A stretch of DNA of 64,000 nucleotides from Flavobacterium lutivivi (GTDB taxonomy: Bacteria > Bacteroidota > Bacteroidia > Flavobacteriales > Flavobacteriaceae). The notes beneath the pieces are model-generated. The model ran no database searches, was not told where the DNA came from, and saw only the letters and a list, made by a program, of their open reading frames with translations. The DNA lies in contig NZ_BMIM01000012.1 of the NCBI RefSeq assembly GCF_014642275.1, forward strand, positions 1 through 64,000, written 5' to 3'. The position numbers and the translations under genes are program-made. Below, piece by piece: positions 33,859 to 42,826 of this stretch (its first letter is position 1; each line of letters starts with the position of its first letter).

Positions 33859-35133
33859 TTGAAATTTTTATCCAAAAATAAATTAATAAAAGTATTGTCA
33901 TTGAATTCCATTTCGATGATGACAAGCTTTGTCTTTGGTATTTTTACTTCAAAGATTATATCAGTTTTTCTAGGAACTTCTGGTATGGCATTGATAGGAA
34001 GTTTTCGGAATTTTGCCAATTTTTCAAAGTCAACCGCAACACTCGGATTGAATAATTCAGTGATAAAAATTATGGTTGAGCACAAAGAGAATCAGAAAGA
34101 ATTATCGCTTATTTTCCAAACATTTTTTTCGATTTTTATAGTGATAAGCGTTTTGTTTTCTGCTCTTTTGATGTTTTTTTCTATAGATATTTCAAACTAT
34201 TTGTTCTTCTCTGACGCTTATTCAAATTACATAAAACTCTTTGCAGTTTTTTTACCGTTCATGATTGTTACGGTTCTTTTCTCATCTGTACTCAATAGTT
34301 TTGAGCGATACAAACGCATTGTAAAAATTCAAATAGCATCTAGTGTTTTTGTTTTTGTAACAAGCATATTATTAATTTATTATATTGGATTATCTGGAGG
34401 GATTTTGTCGGTAATTTTAGGAGAAATTATACTCTTTTTCGTTACTTATCTTTACTTTAGAAAACAATTCGATTTCATTAACTACGGAATTAATTTCAAT
34501 TTAGAAAAAGCGCATTTAAAAACTATTTTTAGTTTCTCACAAATGGCATTTATAAGCGCCGTGCTTATTCCTTTGTCACTCATTATTATTAGAAATTTTA
34601 TTGTAAAAAACTATTCAATTCAAGAAGCTGGTGTTTGGGATGCACTCAACAGGATTTCAAGTTTTTATATGATGTTTTTTGGTTCAGGATTGTCATTGTA
34701 TTACATGCCGAAACTTGCGTCAATAGAGACTGATATCGAATTCAAAGAAGAGTTAAAAGCGTATTACAAAACGCTTGTTCCGTTGTTTTTGGTTGTAATT
34801 TTATTGATTTATTTTTTTCGAACATTCATTGTAAAACTCGCCTTGACAGATGAATTTATTGAGGTCAATGATTTAATGATTTGGCAAGTTCTAGGAGATT
34901 TATTGAAAATAATGTCATTGGCATTTGGTTTTCAAATTTTGGTTAAAACCATGCTTGTACGTTACTTTATTATTGAGATAGTTTTCAACCTCGTTTATGT
35001 TTTATTAGCATGGTATTTATTGCCTACCCAAAGTGTTGAAGGAGTTGTTCAAGCTTATTTTATTGCTAATTTATGTAGCTTTTGTTTAATGCTCTTCTTC
35101 TTCAGAAAGCTTCTGTTTGTTCCAAACTGCTAA
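33859..35133 (+). CDS. wzx: Wzx-type polysaccharide flippase
   Basis: 424 residues, start TTG 33859 immediately after the previous TAA. About 12 membrane helices distributed through the length, with FLGTSGMALIGSFRNFANFSKSTATLGL near the N-terminus as in O-antigen translocases. It should move the lipid-linked repeat unit across the inner membrane. The 3' end overlaps the convergent glycosyltransferase gene by 48 bp. A Wzy polymerase is not obvious nearby, although the polytopic protein at 40760 could be considered. Confidence 0.87.
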   Translation: MKFLSKNKLIKVLSLNSISMMTSFVFGIFTSKIISVFLGTSGMALIGSFRNFANFSKSTATLGLNNSVIKIMVEHKENQKELSLIFQTFFSIFIVISVLFSALLMFFSIDISNYLFFSDAYSNYIKLFAVFLPFMIVTVLFSSVLNSFERYKRIVKIQIASSVFVFVTSILLIYYIGLSGGILSVILGEIILFFVTYLYFRKQFDFINYGINFNLEKAHLKTIFSFSQMAFISAVLIPLSLIIIRNFIVKNYSIQEAGVWDALNRISSFYMMFFGSGLSLYYMPKLASIETDIEFKEELKAYYKTLVPLFLVVILLIYFFRTFIVKLALTDEFIEVNDLMIWQVLGDLLKIMSLAFGFQILVKTMLVRYFIIEIVFNLVYVLLAWYLLPTQSVEGVVQAYFIANLCSFCLMLFFFRKLLFVPNC

Positions 35134-36252
35134 ATACTTTTCTGCAATTTTGATGTAATTATGTTCTTTTTCGATAAAGTTTCGAGCCTTTGTGCCAATT
35201 GCTTCTATCATAGAAGGATTTTCTATTAGCATTGAAAGTTTCTCAACCAAATAATCTACATCGGGTTTTGCGTTGATTGCCACTTCATCTTCTTGCAAAT
35301 TATAATGTTCCAAAAATTCTTTTTCGGCACCTGTAAAAACAACTTTTCCTTTTGCCATAGCTTCAAGAGCATTATAACCTTGATCGTAAGCAAAACATTG
35401 ATCGAGTAGGATATGAGCCTTGTTGTAGAGGTTGATGTAATCTTTGTAGGGAATATTTTCTACAATGATAATTTCTATTTTTTCGGGATATTTTTCTTTG
35501 ATGATATCTAATGCTTTTTCGAAATATTTAACTCCTTTTTGATAAAAATTCCATTTATTAACACCAAGGAATATTCTAATTACATTTTCATTGATTTCAG
35601 GTGAAGAAAACTTTTTATTGAGAATGACTGGGTTTGGTATCAAACCTAGGTATTTTTTATTTCCATTTAGAGGAATCACGTAATCAATATCTGAAGCTAT
35701 AATTCCTCGACAATTACGATAAATGTAATCATGGATTTTTTTTTGATTTGAACCAGTATATTCAAAAACATAATCATAATTTTTTTTAAGATTTTTATCT
35801 TCAAAAAAAGGTTTTAGAATAGATTTTTCTATTTTTCTATCCAATAAAAACTTAACACTCAGGTAGTCAACGCCACAAGAAAGTAAAAACACAGATTTAT
35901 TATTTTTAAATATTTTTTTTAATAAATACAGTTCAAATGGCTTTTGAGTTTGAATAGGACATTCATTAATTAACTGAACAATATCAAATCCTTTAAGTTT
36001 TTTCGATAGAAAAAAAAATCTAATTCCTTGCTCAAATTTTACTAAATCAAATCCAGTAATTCGGAATATAATTTGTCGAGGGATATTACCAATCTTGCTT
36101 TGAAACCATTTTGCTCTTGTTGAATAATCTACAGGATAGTTTTTAAAACCGTCTCCATTTCCAATAATAATTACTTGGTGACCTAATTCACACAAACCTT
36201 CTTTCAAAGAATTGTGTAATCTGCTGTATTCGCCAACAAGAAGTATTCGCAT
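35086..36252 (-). CDS. Glycosyltransferase, GT4-like
   Basis: 388 residues. GT-B fold: N-terminal VGEYSRLHNSLKEGLCELGH, then a long insert rich in K and F, and the C-terminal donor site YDQGYNALEAMAKGKVVFTGAEKE with the E-x7-E-like pattern. Adds a sugar to the lipid-linked unit. It is on the minus strand, convergent with the flippase (48-bp overlap) and divergent from the next glycosyltransferase. Confidence 0.82.
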   Translation of the reverse strand: MRILLVGEYSRLHNSLKEGLCELGHQVIIIGNGDGFKNYPVDYSTRAKWFQSKIGNIPRQIIFRITGFDLVKFEQGIRFFFLSKKLKGFDIVQLINECPIQTQKPFELYLLKKIFKNNKSVFLLSCGVDYLSVKFLLDRKIEKSILKPFFEDKNLKKNYDYVFEYTGSNQKKIHDYIYRNCRGIIASDIDYVIPLNGNKKYLGLIPNPVILNKKFSSPEINENVIRIFLGVNKWNFYQKGVKYFEKALDIIKEKYPEKIEIIIVENIPYKDYINLYNKAHILLDQCFAYDQGYNALEAMAKGKVVFTGAEKEFLEHYNLQEDEVAINAKPDVDYLVEKLSMLIENPSMIEAIGTKARNFIEKEHNYIKIAEKYLAVWNKQKLSEEEEH

Positions 36253-36259
36253 GAATTCC

Positions 36260-36267
36260 TATATTTG
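36260..36267 (+). promoter_or_regulatory. Candidate -7 promoter box for the 36310 gene
   Basis: TATATTTG fits TAnnTTTG and lies 42 bp before the ATG at 36310, in the 57-bp divergent gap. Confidence 0.5.
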
Positions 36268-36309
36268 TGAGGAGTAAATTTATAAATTTACATTAGGGTA
36301 AACATAATA

Positions 36310-37407
36310 ATGTCCAAAAATAATAAAAAATATAAGATACTCTTAGTTGGAGATAGTTTAGCAAATGGCGGAGCAGAGAGAGTTCAAGCATTATTGTCAA
36401 AATATTTTCATGATTTTGGGATAGATGTGCATCATGTAATTTTTTTAGATTGGATAACCTATGATTATGAAGGAAAAGTATTCAACTTAGGTAAGTTTAG
36501 TTCATCAAATGTCAGTGTATTCAGGAAAATAAAACTTTTCTTCATTTTGAAAAACTATCTTCAATCAAATCAATTTGATGCCGTTATTGATTTTAGAATG
36601 AGAGAAACTTTTTTTAAAGAGTTTTTATTGTCACGTTTTGTTTTTCCAAAAGATACTTTCTATACAGTGCATAGCGGCATCTTAAATTATTATTTTCCTA
36701 AAAACATCTGGCTTTCAAAAATTCTTTATGGTTCTAAAAATGTTGTTGCAGTTTCAAAAGCTATTCAAAAAGAAATTTTAGAAAAAGAGTTAGTAAAAAG
36801 ATGTGATCAAATTTATAACCCAATTGATTTAAAAGAAATTAACATTCTAAGAAAAGAATATCAAGTTAATCACTCAAATTACATTCTTGCAGTTGGGAGA
36901 ATGAATGATTCTGTAAAACAGTTTGACAAGCTAATACTTTCATATTCAAAATCTGTTTTACCAAAGGAAAATATCAAACTAATTTTATTGGGTGATGGAA
37001 ATAACAGAAAAGATTATGAAAACCTAACCCAAAGATTAAATCTTTCTGATAAAGTTATTTTTAAAGGTTTTGTAGATAATCCATTTCCATTTTACGAAAA
37101 AGCTTTGTTCACTGTTTTGTCTAGTTCAAATGAAGGATTCCCTAACGTAATACTAGAGTCGTTAGCTTCTAACACACCGATTATATCCTTTGATTGTTTT
37201 AGTGGACCAAATGAAATTATTGAGAATAAAGTAAACGGTTTTTTGGTCGAAAATCAAAACTTTGAAAAGTTGACTGAAGCCATGAATGAAATGTATCAAA
37301 ATTATGATGAATACATATCAATAAAAAATAATACAATTTCAAAAGTGTGCAAATTTGATGTTGAAATTATATCAAAAGAATGGTTTAAATTATTAAAAAT
37401 AGACTAA
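36310..37407 (+). CDS. Glycosyltransferase family 4
   Basis: 365 residues. GT-B fold with N-terminal GDSLANGGAERVQALLSKYF and C-terminal ILAVGRMNDSVKQFDKLILSYS, KVIFKGFVDNPFPFYEKALFTVLSSSNEGFPNVILESLA, the donor-binding E-x7-E motif of GT4 enzymes. Retaining glycosyl transfer from a nucleotide sugar, cytoplasmic face of the membrane. It is followed after 9 bp by the FdtA-like gene, so the two are likely one transcript. Confidence 0.9.
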   Translation: MSKNNKKYKILLVGDSLANGGAERVQALLSKYFHDFGIDVHHVIFLDWITYDYEGKVFNLGKFSSSNVSVFRKIKLFFILKNYLQSNQFDAVIDFRMRETFFKEFLLSRFVFPKDTFYTVHSGILNYYFPKNIWLSKILYGSKNVVAVSKAIQKEILEKELVKRCDQIYNPIDLKEINILRKEYQVNHSNYILAVGRMNDSVKQFDKLILSYSKSVLPKENIKLILLGDGNNRKDYENLTQRLNLSDKVIFKGFVDNPFPFYEKALFTVLSSSNEGFPNVILESLASNTPIISFDCFSGPNEIIENKVNGFLVENQNFEKLTEAMNEMYQNYDEYISIKNNTISKVCKFDVEIISKEWFKLLKID

Positions 37408-37416
37408 GTTTACCCC

Positions 37417-37812
37417 ATGAATATTGAATTAATTACTATTCCAAAGATTGAAGATTACCGTGGCAATATCGCTATTGTTGAAAAATCAACGATTCCTTTT
37501 GAAATTAGACGAGTATATTATCTTTTTGATATTCCGAGCAGTGCAACTCGTGGAGGACATGCTCATAAAGAACAATTAGAATTGCTCATTCCACTTTCTG
37601 GTAGTTTTGATGTAGTAGTTAACGATGGAAAAAATAAATTGACCATAACACTAAATAAACCAGACAAAGGATTATTAATCAAAAATAATATTTGGCGTGA
37701 ACTCGAAAATTTTTCATCGGGAGCAGTTTGTTTGGTAATTTCTTCGGGAGAATATATTGAAGAGGATTATATTCGTAATTTCGAAGAATATAAAGATTAT
37801 CTTGGCTTATAA
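37417..37812 (+). CDS. fdtA: Sugar 3,4-ketoisomerase, FdtA/WxcM-like
   Basis: 131 residues, cupin fold. RGNIAIVEKSTIPFEIRRVYYLFDIP, GGHAHKEQ with the catalytic histidine pair, and an ENFSSGAVCLVISSGEYIEEDYIR end match the WxcM-like domain of FdtA, TylM-type and QdtA ketoisomerases, which convert dTDP-4-keto-6-deoxyglucose to the 3-keto isomer. It pairs logically with the FdtB-like aminotransferase 4 kb upstream. The 3' end overlaps the convergent GT2 gene by 16 bp. Stereochemistry (FdtA or QdtA) not settled. Confidence 0.88.
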   Translation: MNIELITIPKIEDYRGNIAIVEKSTIPFEIRRVYYLFDIPSSATRGGHAHKEQLELLIPLSGSFDVVVNDGKNKLTITLNKPDKGLLIKNNIWRELENFSSGAVCLVISSGEYIEEDYIRNFEEYKDYLGL

Positions 37813-38756
37813 TAATAGCTAGAAATAATTATACCTTTCTTAAGAAAATAAAGCTTAATTTTTTTTAAAATTATCAAAATAAATGATGGTGTTTTCAGAA
37901 GTATTTTTTGACTGGTATTTAATGAATTAAAATCTATTTCTTTTATTAGTTTTTTTGCTTCTTCTGAACAATTCTCCAAACTGTACATTTTGGCAAAAAT
38001 ATACCTGTTAAAATCTAAATATTTTTTCAAACTACGATTGTTATTCGAAAGACTCTCATATTTATTTAAATCAGGAATAACTTTATTTTTGAAAGAACTG
38101 TTAGTTATTTGATTTTCTGAGAATTGCGTGTATTTTACAAAAGATATAGGCGAATAAGCAAGCTTGTATTTGCTGTTTGCTCTAATGTTAAAGTCAACAT
38201 CTTCAGCAAAAGTAATTGCTTCATCATACAAACCAATAGTTTCAAAAACTGATTTAAAAACACAAAAACTACCGGGAAAATAAATAGGTTTAGAACAATT
38301 TATTTTAAAAAAATCTTCAACAATAATATCGTTTTCATAAGGAATGTAAAAGTTTTTGGGAGTTATCATTACATTTTGATCAATTACATCGGTGTAATTT
38401 GTTGCTAGTAATTTGGCTTCAGGAAATTCAATGTGTAGTGAGTGGATTTTCTCTAGATAGCCCGAATCCCACGTGTCATCTGCATCTAAAAAAGCCATCA
38501 CAACACCATTGGAATTTTTTATACCTGTATTTCTGGTTGCAGATAAACCTCTGTTTTTGTCATGTTGGATAATTTTTAAATTTTCAAAAATAAATTTCCT
38601 AACCTTTTCAAGGCTTCCATCAGTAGAGCAATCATTGATAACTATTACCTCAAAATCGGTAAAAGTCTGATTTAAAACACTTTTTAGTGTTTTTTCAATA
38701 AACTTTTCTTTGTTGTAAACGGGAATTATTACTGAAAAAAATGGCATTTGATTCAT
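37797..38756 (-). CDS. Glycosyltransferase family 2
   Basis: 319 residues. GT-A fold: FSVIIPVYNKEKFIEKTLKSVLNQT at the N-terminus, then NDCSTDGS and the metal-binding FLDADDTW (DAD, about residue 95). The middle has FAEDVDFNIRA, the ED acid/base region of the family. The C-terminal 90 residues are basic and carry a short hydrophobic segment near KTPSFILIILKKIKLYFLKK that may touch the membrane. Convergent with the FdtA-like gene. Confidence 0.9.
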   Translation of the reverse strand: MNQMPFFSVIIPVYNKEKFIEKTLKSVLNQTFTDFEVIVINDCSTDGSLEKVRKFIFENLKIIQHDKNRGLSATRNTGIKNSNGVVMAFLDADDTWDSGYLEKIHSLHIEFPEAKLLATNYTDVIDQNVMITPKNFYIPYENDIIVEDFFKINCSKPIYFPGSFCVFKSVFETIGLYDEAITFAEDVDFNIRANSKYKLAYSPISFVKYTQFSENQITNSSFKNKVIPDLNKYESLSNNNRSLKKYLDFNRYIFAKMYSLENCSEEAKKLIKEIDFNSLNTSQKILLKTPSFILIILKKIKLYFLKKGIIISSYYYKPR

Positions 38757-38763
38757 TTGAATT

Positions 38764-38801
38764 CAAAGATACCGAAAACTGTTTTTAAAATGTTATTTTT
38801 G
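38764..38801. promoter_or_regulatory. Divergent candidate promoters between two glycosyltransferase genes
   Basis: TATCTTTG on the minus strand (38771-38764) lies 7 bp before the GT2 start; TATTTTTG on the plus strand (38794-38801) lies 10 bp before ATG 38812. Both fit TAnnTTTG; leaders would be very short. Confidence 0.45.
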
Positions 38802-38811
38802 TGAAAATTCA

Positions 38812-39942
38812 ATGCAGAAAAAAAGACTTCATATCATAAGTTTTGATAATCCTTTTCCACCCAATTACGGTGGAATCGTTGAGGTTTTCTATAAAATTAA
38901 AGCACTTCACACCATTGGTGTTGAAATTTACTTACATTCATTTGTTGATAGTATTCCACTTGAATATGATGCATTGAAAAGAATAACTCATCAAGTGTTT
39001 TTTTACAGAAAAAGTAAAAATCCATTACTGTTTTTCAGTAAACTGCCATTTTCAGTGAGAACAAGAGATAGTAAAAAGCTTATTGAAAATATAAGTAGCA
39101 TAGATGCTCCAATTCTTTTTGAAGGGCATAAAACCACTTACTGGGTTTACAAAAATAGGCTGAGAAACTTTGATAGCTACATTCGTTTGCACAACATAGA
39201 AAACCTTTATTTTGACGGCTTAGCTAGTAGTGAGAATAACTGGTTCAAGAAGTTACTTTACAGTGTTGAAGCAAGAAAATATGAGACATACAATGCGGTT
39301 TTGGCAAATTTCAACAAGGTTTTTGCTTTGTCAAAATTTGAAAATGATGTCATCAACAAACAATTCAAAAACAGTGTTTACATTCCAGTTTTTCACGGCA
39401 ATGAAAATGTTGTGCAACTAGAAGGTTTTGGAAAATATGCCCTATATCATGGCGATTTACGAGCTTCAGATAACAGGAAAAGCGTTGAATTTTTAATTGA
39501 CATTTTCAAGGAAATTAAAGACTTTAACTTGATAATTGCATCGAGTTCTGGTGAACAATTTGTTACATCTAAAATCAAAAACAACTCGAATATTTCATTT
39601 GTCAAAATTCAAAATTTTGCCCATTTAAAAGAATTGTTTAGTGATGCACATATAAATTTTGCTGTTTCTTTTCAAAAATCGGGAACAAAATTGAAACTAC
39701 TCAACGCTTTGTTCAACAGTCGTTTTTCAATAATCAATGAGAATATTATTGATGATGAAAAAATCACTTCTTTGTGTGAAATAGCGATCTCAAAAGAAGA
39801 GTTTATCTCCAAAATAAAAGAGTTAAAAACAAAAGAATTCAAAGGCTGTAACCAGAGAAAAGAAATTTTAGAAACTTATATGAGTGATGTAGAAAATGCT
39901 CGTAAATTAGCCAAAATAATTTTTAGTAATGGATTGGAATAG
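38812..39942 (+). CDS. Glycosyltransferase, GT-B type
   Basis: 376 residues. N-terminal RLHIISFDNPFPPNYGGIVEVFYKIKAL, typical of GT4-like enzymes, with IRLHNIENLYFDGLA in the middle and a donor-site half LYHGDLRASDNRKSVEFLIDIF. The usual E-x7-E is replaced by a weaker FAVSFQKSGTKLKLLNALF segment, so it is a divergent member (similar to mannosyltransferase-like proteins of Bacteroidota). It overlaps the next gene by 14 bp, indicating coupled translation. Confidence 0.8.
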   Translation: MQKKRLHIISFDNPFPPNYGGIVEVFYKIKALHTIGVEIYLHSFVDSIPLEYDALKRITHQVFFYRKSKNPLLFFSKLPFSVRTRDSKKLIENISSIDAPILFEGHKTTYWVYKNRLRNFDSYIRLHNIENLYFDGLASSENNWFKKLLYSVEARKYETYNAVLANFNKVFALSKFENDVINKQFKNSVYIPVFHGNENVVQLEGFGKYALYHGDLRASDNRKSVEFLIDIFKEIKDFNLIIASSSGEQFVTSKIKNNSNISFVKIQNFAHLKELFSDAHINFAVSFQKSGTKLKLLNALFNSRFSIINENIIDDEKITSLCEIAISKEEFISKIKELKTKEFKGCNQRKEILETYMSDVENARKLAKIIFSNGLE

Positions 39943-40756
39943 AGTACAATTAGCCGATTATATTTTAAAATCGCTTTCGGATAATGAGGAACAATTGAAA
40001 AATCAATTTCATAACGATATTTCTTCCATTCGTTCTTTTTATTTAGATGATTTATTACCTGAGGAAATCACGAATCAAATCCATCAAGTTTTTCCAAAAC
40101 CAGAACAAATGGTTTTAAAAAGAAGCATCAGAGAAGATAAATATGTTGCTGCTCAAATGAACTTATACAATCCTTTGTTGGAAGAAATTATTTTTGCTTT
40201 TCAAGATGAAAGAATAGTTCAAAAAGTGGGAGAAATATGTGGGATTGACAATCCAATACCCGATGAAAATCTATATGCCGGCGGAATATCAATGATGGGA
40301 AATGGTCAATTTTTAAATCCTCATCTCGACAATTCGCATGACAAGGACAGAAACCTATGGCGAGTTTTAAATCTTTTGTTTTATGTAACACCCAATTGGG
40401 AAGAGGAATATGGCGGAAATCTGGAATTGTGGCCAGAAGGAATGAATAATAAGCAAATAACTATTCACTCAAAATTTAATAGATTGGCGGTTATGGAAAC
40501 GCATAACGATTCGTTGCATTCGGTTTCTCCAGTTGTTTTTGAAGGTTACAGATGTTGTGTTTCTAATTATTATTTTTCAGATAAGCCAATGCGCAAAGAA
40601 GATACATTTCATGTAACTTCTTTTAGAGGAAGACCAGAGAACAAACTAACAGATTTAGTTTTAAGATTTGATGCTCAGCTTAGAATGATGGTTAGAAAAA
40701 TTTTCAAAAAAGGCATCAAGGAAAACCCTCATGTTTATAAAAAGCCAAAATCATAA
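39929..40756 (+). CDS. 2OG-Fe(II) oxygenase of the polysaccharide locus
   Basis: 275 residues, a prolyl-4-hydroxylase-like double-stranded beta helix. Iron ligands: H and D in LNPHLDNSHD, distal H in HNDSLHSVSPV, and an Arg for 2-oxoglutarate in FEGYRCCVSNYYFS. EEYGGNLELW is the strand before the distal site. Such enzymes in surface-glycan loci could hydroxylate a sugar, lipid or protein acceptor; none is identified. Start ATG lies 14 bp inside the preceding gene and the polytopic gene follows after 3 bp. Confidence 0.85.
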   Translation: MDWNRVQLADYILKSLSDNEEQLKNQFHNDISSIRSFYLDDLLPEEITNQIHQVFPKPEQMVLKRSIREDKYVAAQMNLYNPLLEEIIFAFQDERIVQKVGEICGIDNPIPDENLYAGGISMMGNGQFLNPHLDNSHDKDRNLWRVLNLLFYVTPNWEEEYGGNLELWPEGMNNKQITIHSKFNRLAVMETHNDSLHSVSPVVFEGYRCCVSNYYFSDKPMRKEDTFHVTSFRGRPENKLTDLVLRFDAQLRMMVRKIFKKGIKENPHVYKKPKS

Positions 40757-40759
40757 TAC

Positions 40760-42016
40760 ATGAACTTTTCTTCAAAATATGGTTTTCATTTTCTGATAGT
40801 TTTAATTGCATGGAGTAGCATACTGCTTTTGGATTTTTTTATTCAATCAAGTAGTCAAGGAATTATTTATCCAGACTCGTTTAGCTATATGGAGTCAGCA
40901 AGAAACTTTTTTGTTTTTCATCGTGGTCACAACTACAGGCCTATTTTGATGGCAATAATAAACGGTATTCCTTATCTATTTGGAGCAAAAGACCAATTCA
41001 TCTATCAGTTTGGAGTGTTGACTAACTTTATTTGTTTTGCTAGCTTTTTTATTGTTTTTTTTGAAATCGCAAAGAACTATTTTAAGCGAAAAACCGCGTT
41101 TTGGCTAACGATTTTTTCAATTTTCTTTTTCGGAAATATAGCTCTAGTTTTTCATTTGCTTACAGAAAACATATTTATGTTTGGTTTTATTGTGGGATAT
41201 TATTTTTTGATGTTGTATTACAAGAGTGCGAATTTCAAATTTCTAGCTTTTTCAATTACTGTATTTCTGCTACTGATGCTCATAAAACCTGGAGCAAAAA
41301 TATACGCTATCCTTTTATTCATTTACTTCTTTAAAATTATTTGGAAAAACATAAAATCTAAGTACAATTGGGCAATTTATGGCGCATTGTTTTTAATTTT
41401 TGTTCAATGTGCTGGTTTGAAATACCAATTTGGAAATTTTACACTGAGTTATATAGACTCTGTTACCTATTATAACTATTTAGGCAGTAAAGCCAAGTGT
41501 ATTGAGTATGGAAAAGAATATGAACAAATAAACAATCCAAGAGCTGAATATATTTTTAGTTTTGAGTGTAAAGATCAAGCAAAGATTGCTTCGGAAGATT
41601 TTATTTTTCAAATAAAAAACAACACTGAAAACCTTTTGAAAGCTTACATACAAGATTTTATAGAAAACTCAAAAACTGGAAACACTTGCATAGAAGATTG
41701 TAAAAATGTACTGCAAAGAAGTAGCTTTGGCATTTCAAAAGCTGTCATATTTGGTATTACAAAATGGCAAAATAGATTATTTACCTTACTCGGAATTCTG
41801 GCATCGTTATATTTTATTCTGATGAACATCAAAAAACCAAATTTGTTTTTTTGGATTTCAATCTATTTAGTAATGAACTATGCTGTTTCGGGAATTTCTT
41901 GCGGACAAGGCGATCGTTTCCACGTGATAACATTTCCGTTAGTGGTTTTACTTTTGGCAAAAATTATACAGGAGAGAAAATGGTTTACACCGTTCTTTGA
42001 ACCACTTCAAAAATAG
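40760..42016 (+). CDS. Polytopic membrane protein, possible GT-C transferase
   Basis: 418 residues with about ten membrane helices. The loop after the first helix, YPDSFSYMESARNFFVFHRGHNYRP, carries acidic residues as in GT-C glycosyltransferases that use lipid-linked sugars, and a cysteine-bearing periplasmic loop (about 250-320) separates the two helix sets. I do not recognise a specific family; a Wzy-like polymerase or a PMT-type mannosyltransferase are both possible. Its 3' end overlaps the convergent ftsE gene by 32 bp and closes the polysaccharide locus. Confidence 0.7.
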   Translation: MNFSSKYGFHFLIVLIAWSSILLLDFFIQSSSQGIIYPDSFSYMESARNFFVFHRGHNYRPILMAIINGIPYLFGAKDQFIYQFGVLTNFICFASFFIVFFEIAKNYFKRKTAFWLTIFSIFFFGNIALVFHLLTENIFMFGFIVGYYFLMLYYKSANFKFLAFSITVFLLLMLIKPGAKIYAILLFIYFFKIIWKNIKSKYNWAIYGALFLIFVQCAGLKYQFGNFTLSYIDSVTYYNYLGSKAKCIEYGKEYEQINNPRAEYIFSFECKDQAKIASEDFIFQIKNNTENLLKAYIQDFIENSKTGNTCIEDCKNVLQRSSFGISKAVIFGITKWQNRLFTLLGILASLYFILMNIKKPNLFFWISIYLVMNYAVSGISCGQGDRFHVITFPLVVLLLAKIIQERKWFTPFFEPLQK

Positions 42017-42668
42017 TGTTGTCCTCGCATTTCAATGTTTTAGATGGGAATTTCATCAACAATGCATAGTCATGTGTAGCCATAATAATTGTTCTACCTT
42101 GCTCATTGATTTTTCTTAAAACGCCCATTACTTCGGCACTTGTTTGTGGGTCAAGATTTCCTGTTGGTTCATCGGCTAAAATGATTTCTGGATCATTTAG
42201 CAAAGCTCTCGCAATTGCAACTCGCTGTTGTTCACCACCAGAAAGTTGGTGTGGCATTTTGTTAGCAAAGTTTGACATGTTCACACTACTCAACACAGCA
42301 TCAATTTTGTTATCCATTTCGGCTTTGTCTTTCCATCCAGTAGCTTTGAGTACAAACTCAAGATTGTCATGAACAGTTCTGTCTGGTAAAAGCTGGAAAT
42401 CTTGGAATACAATACCCAGTTTTCTTCTCAAAAAAGGAATATCGTCTTCTTTTAGATTGTGTAAATCGTAACCAGCTGTTTGACCTTCGCCTTCGGTTAG
42501 AGGCAAATCGGCATAAATAATTTTCATCAAACTACTCTTTCCAGTACCTGTTTTCCCAATGATATATAAAAATTCACCTTTTTTTACATCAAGGTTTATT
42601 TGAGACAAAACCACGCGGTTGCTTTGGTAAATGGTAACATTTTTAAGAGAAACAATAGTATCTGACAT
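41985..42668 (-). CDS. ftsE: Cell division ABC ATPase FtsE
   Basis: 227 residues, one ABC domain: Walker A GKTGTGKSS (37-45), Q-loop FQDFQLLPDRTV, signature LSGGEQQRVAIARAL, Walker B IILADEPTGNLD and switch His in MATHD. The RTVHDNLEFVLKATGW segment is typical of FtsE, which with membrane partner FtsX activates peptidoglycan hydrolysis at the septum. FtsX is not adjacent, which is common in this phylum. Convergent with the last polysaccharide gene. Confidence 0.9.
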   Translation of the reverse strand: MSDTIVSLKNVTIYQSNRVVLSQINLDVKKGEFLYIIGKTGTGKSSLMKIIYADLPLTEGEGQTAGYDLHNLKEDDIPFLRRKLGIVFQDFQLLPDRTVHDNLEFVLKATGWKDKAEMDNKIDAVLSSVNMSNFANKMPHQLSGGEQQRVAIARALLNDPEIILADEPTGNLDPQTSAEVMGVLRKINEQGRTIIMATHDYALLMKFPSKTLKCEDNTIFEVVQRTV

Positions 42669-42784
42669 GATAGTTTGATTATTTGGTAAAAATAATAAAG
42701 TAAAACCATGTATTCAAAATAATTTTTAGATGTCTTGCAAAATTGTTTAAAACAATGTTTATAATAAAAATGATACTTTTTTCG

Positions 42785-42810
42785 TTGTACTTAATAGAAT
42801 AATATTTTTG
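42785..42810 (+). promoter_or_regulatory. Candidate promoter of the TPR/barrel operon
   Basis: TTG (42785-42787), 15-bp spacer, TATTTTTG (42803-42810), then ATG 42827. Spacing is slightly short of the usual 17-23. Confidence 0.4.
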
Positions 42811-42826
42811 AAAAAAATTATTGAAA

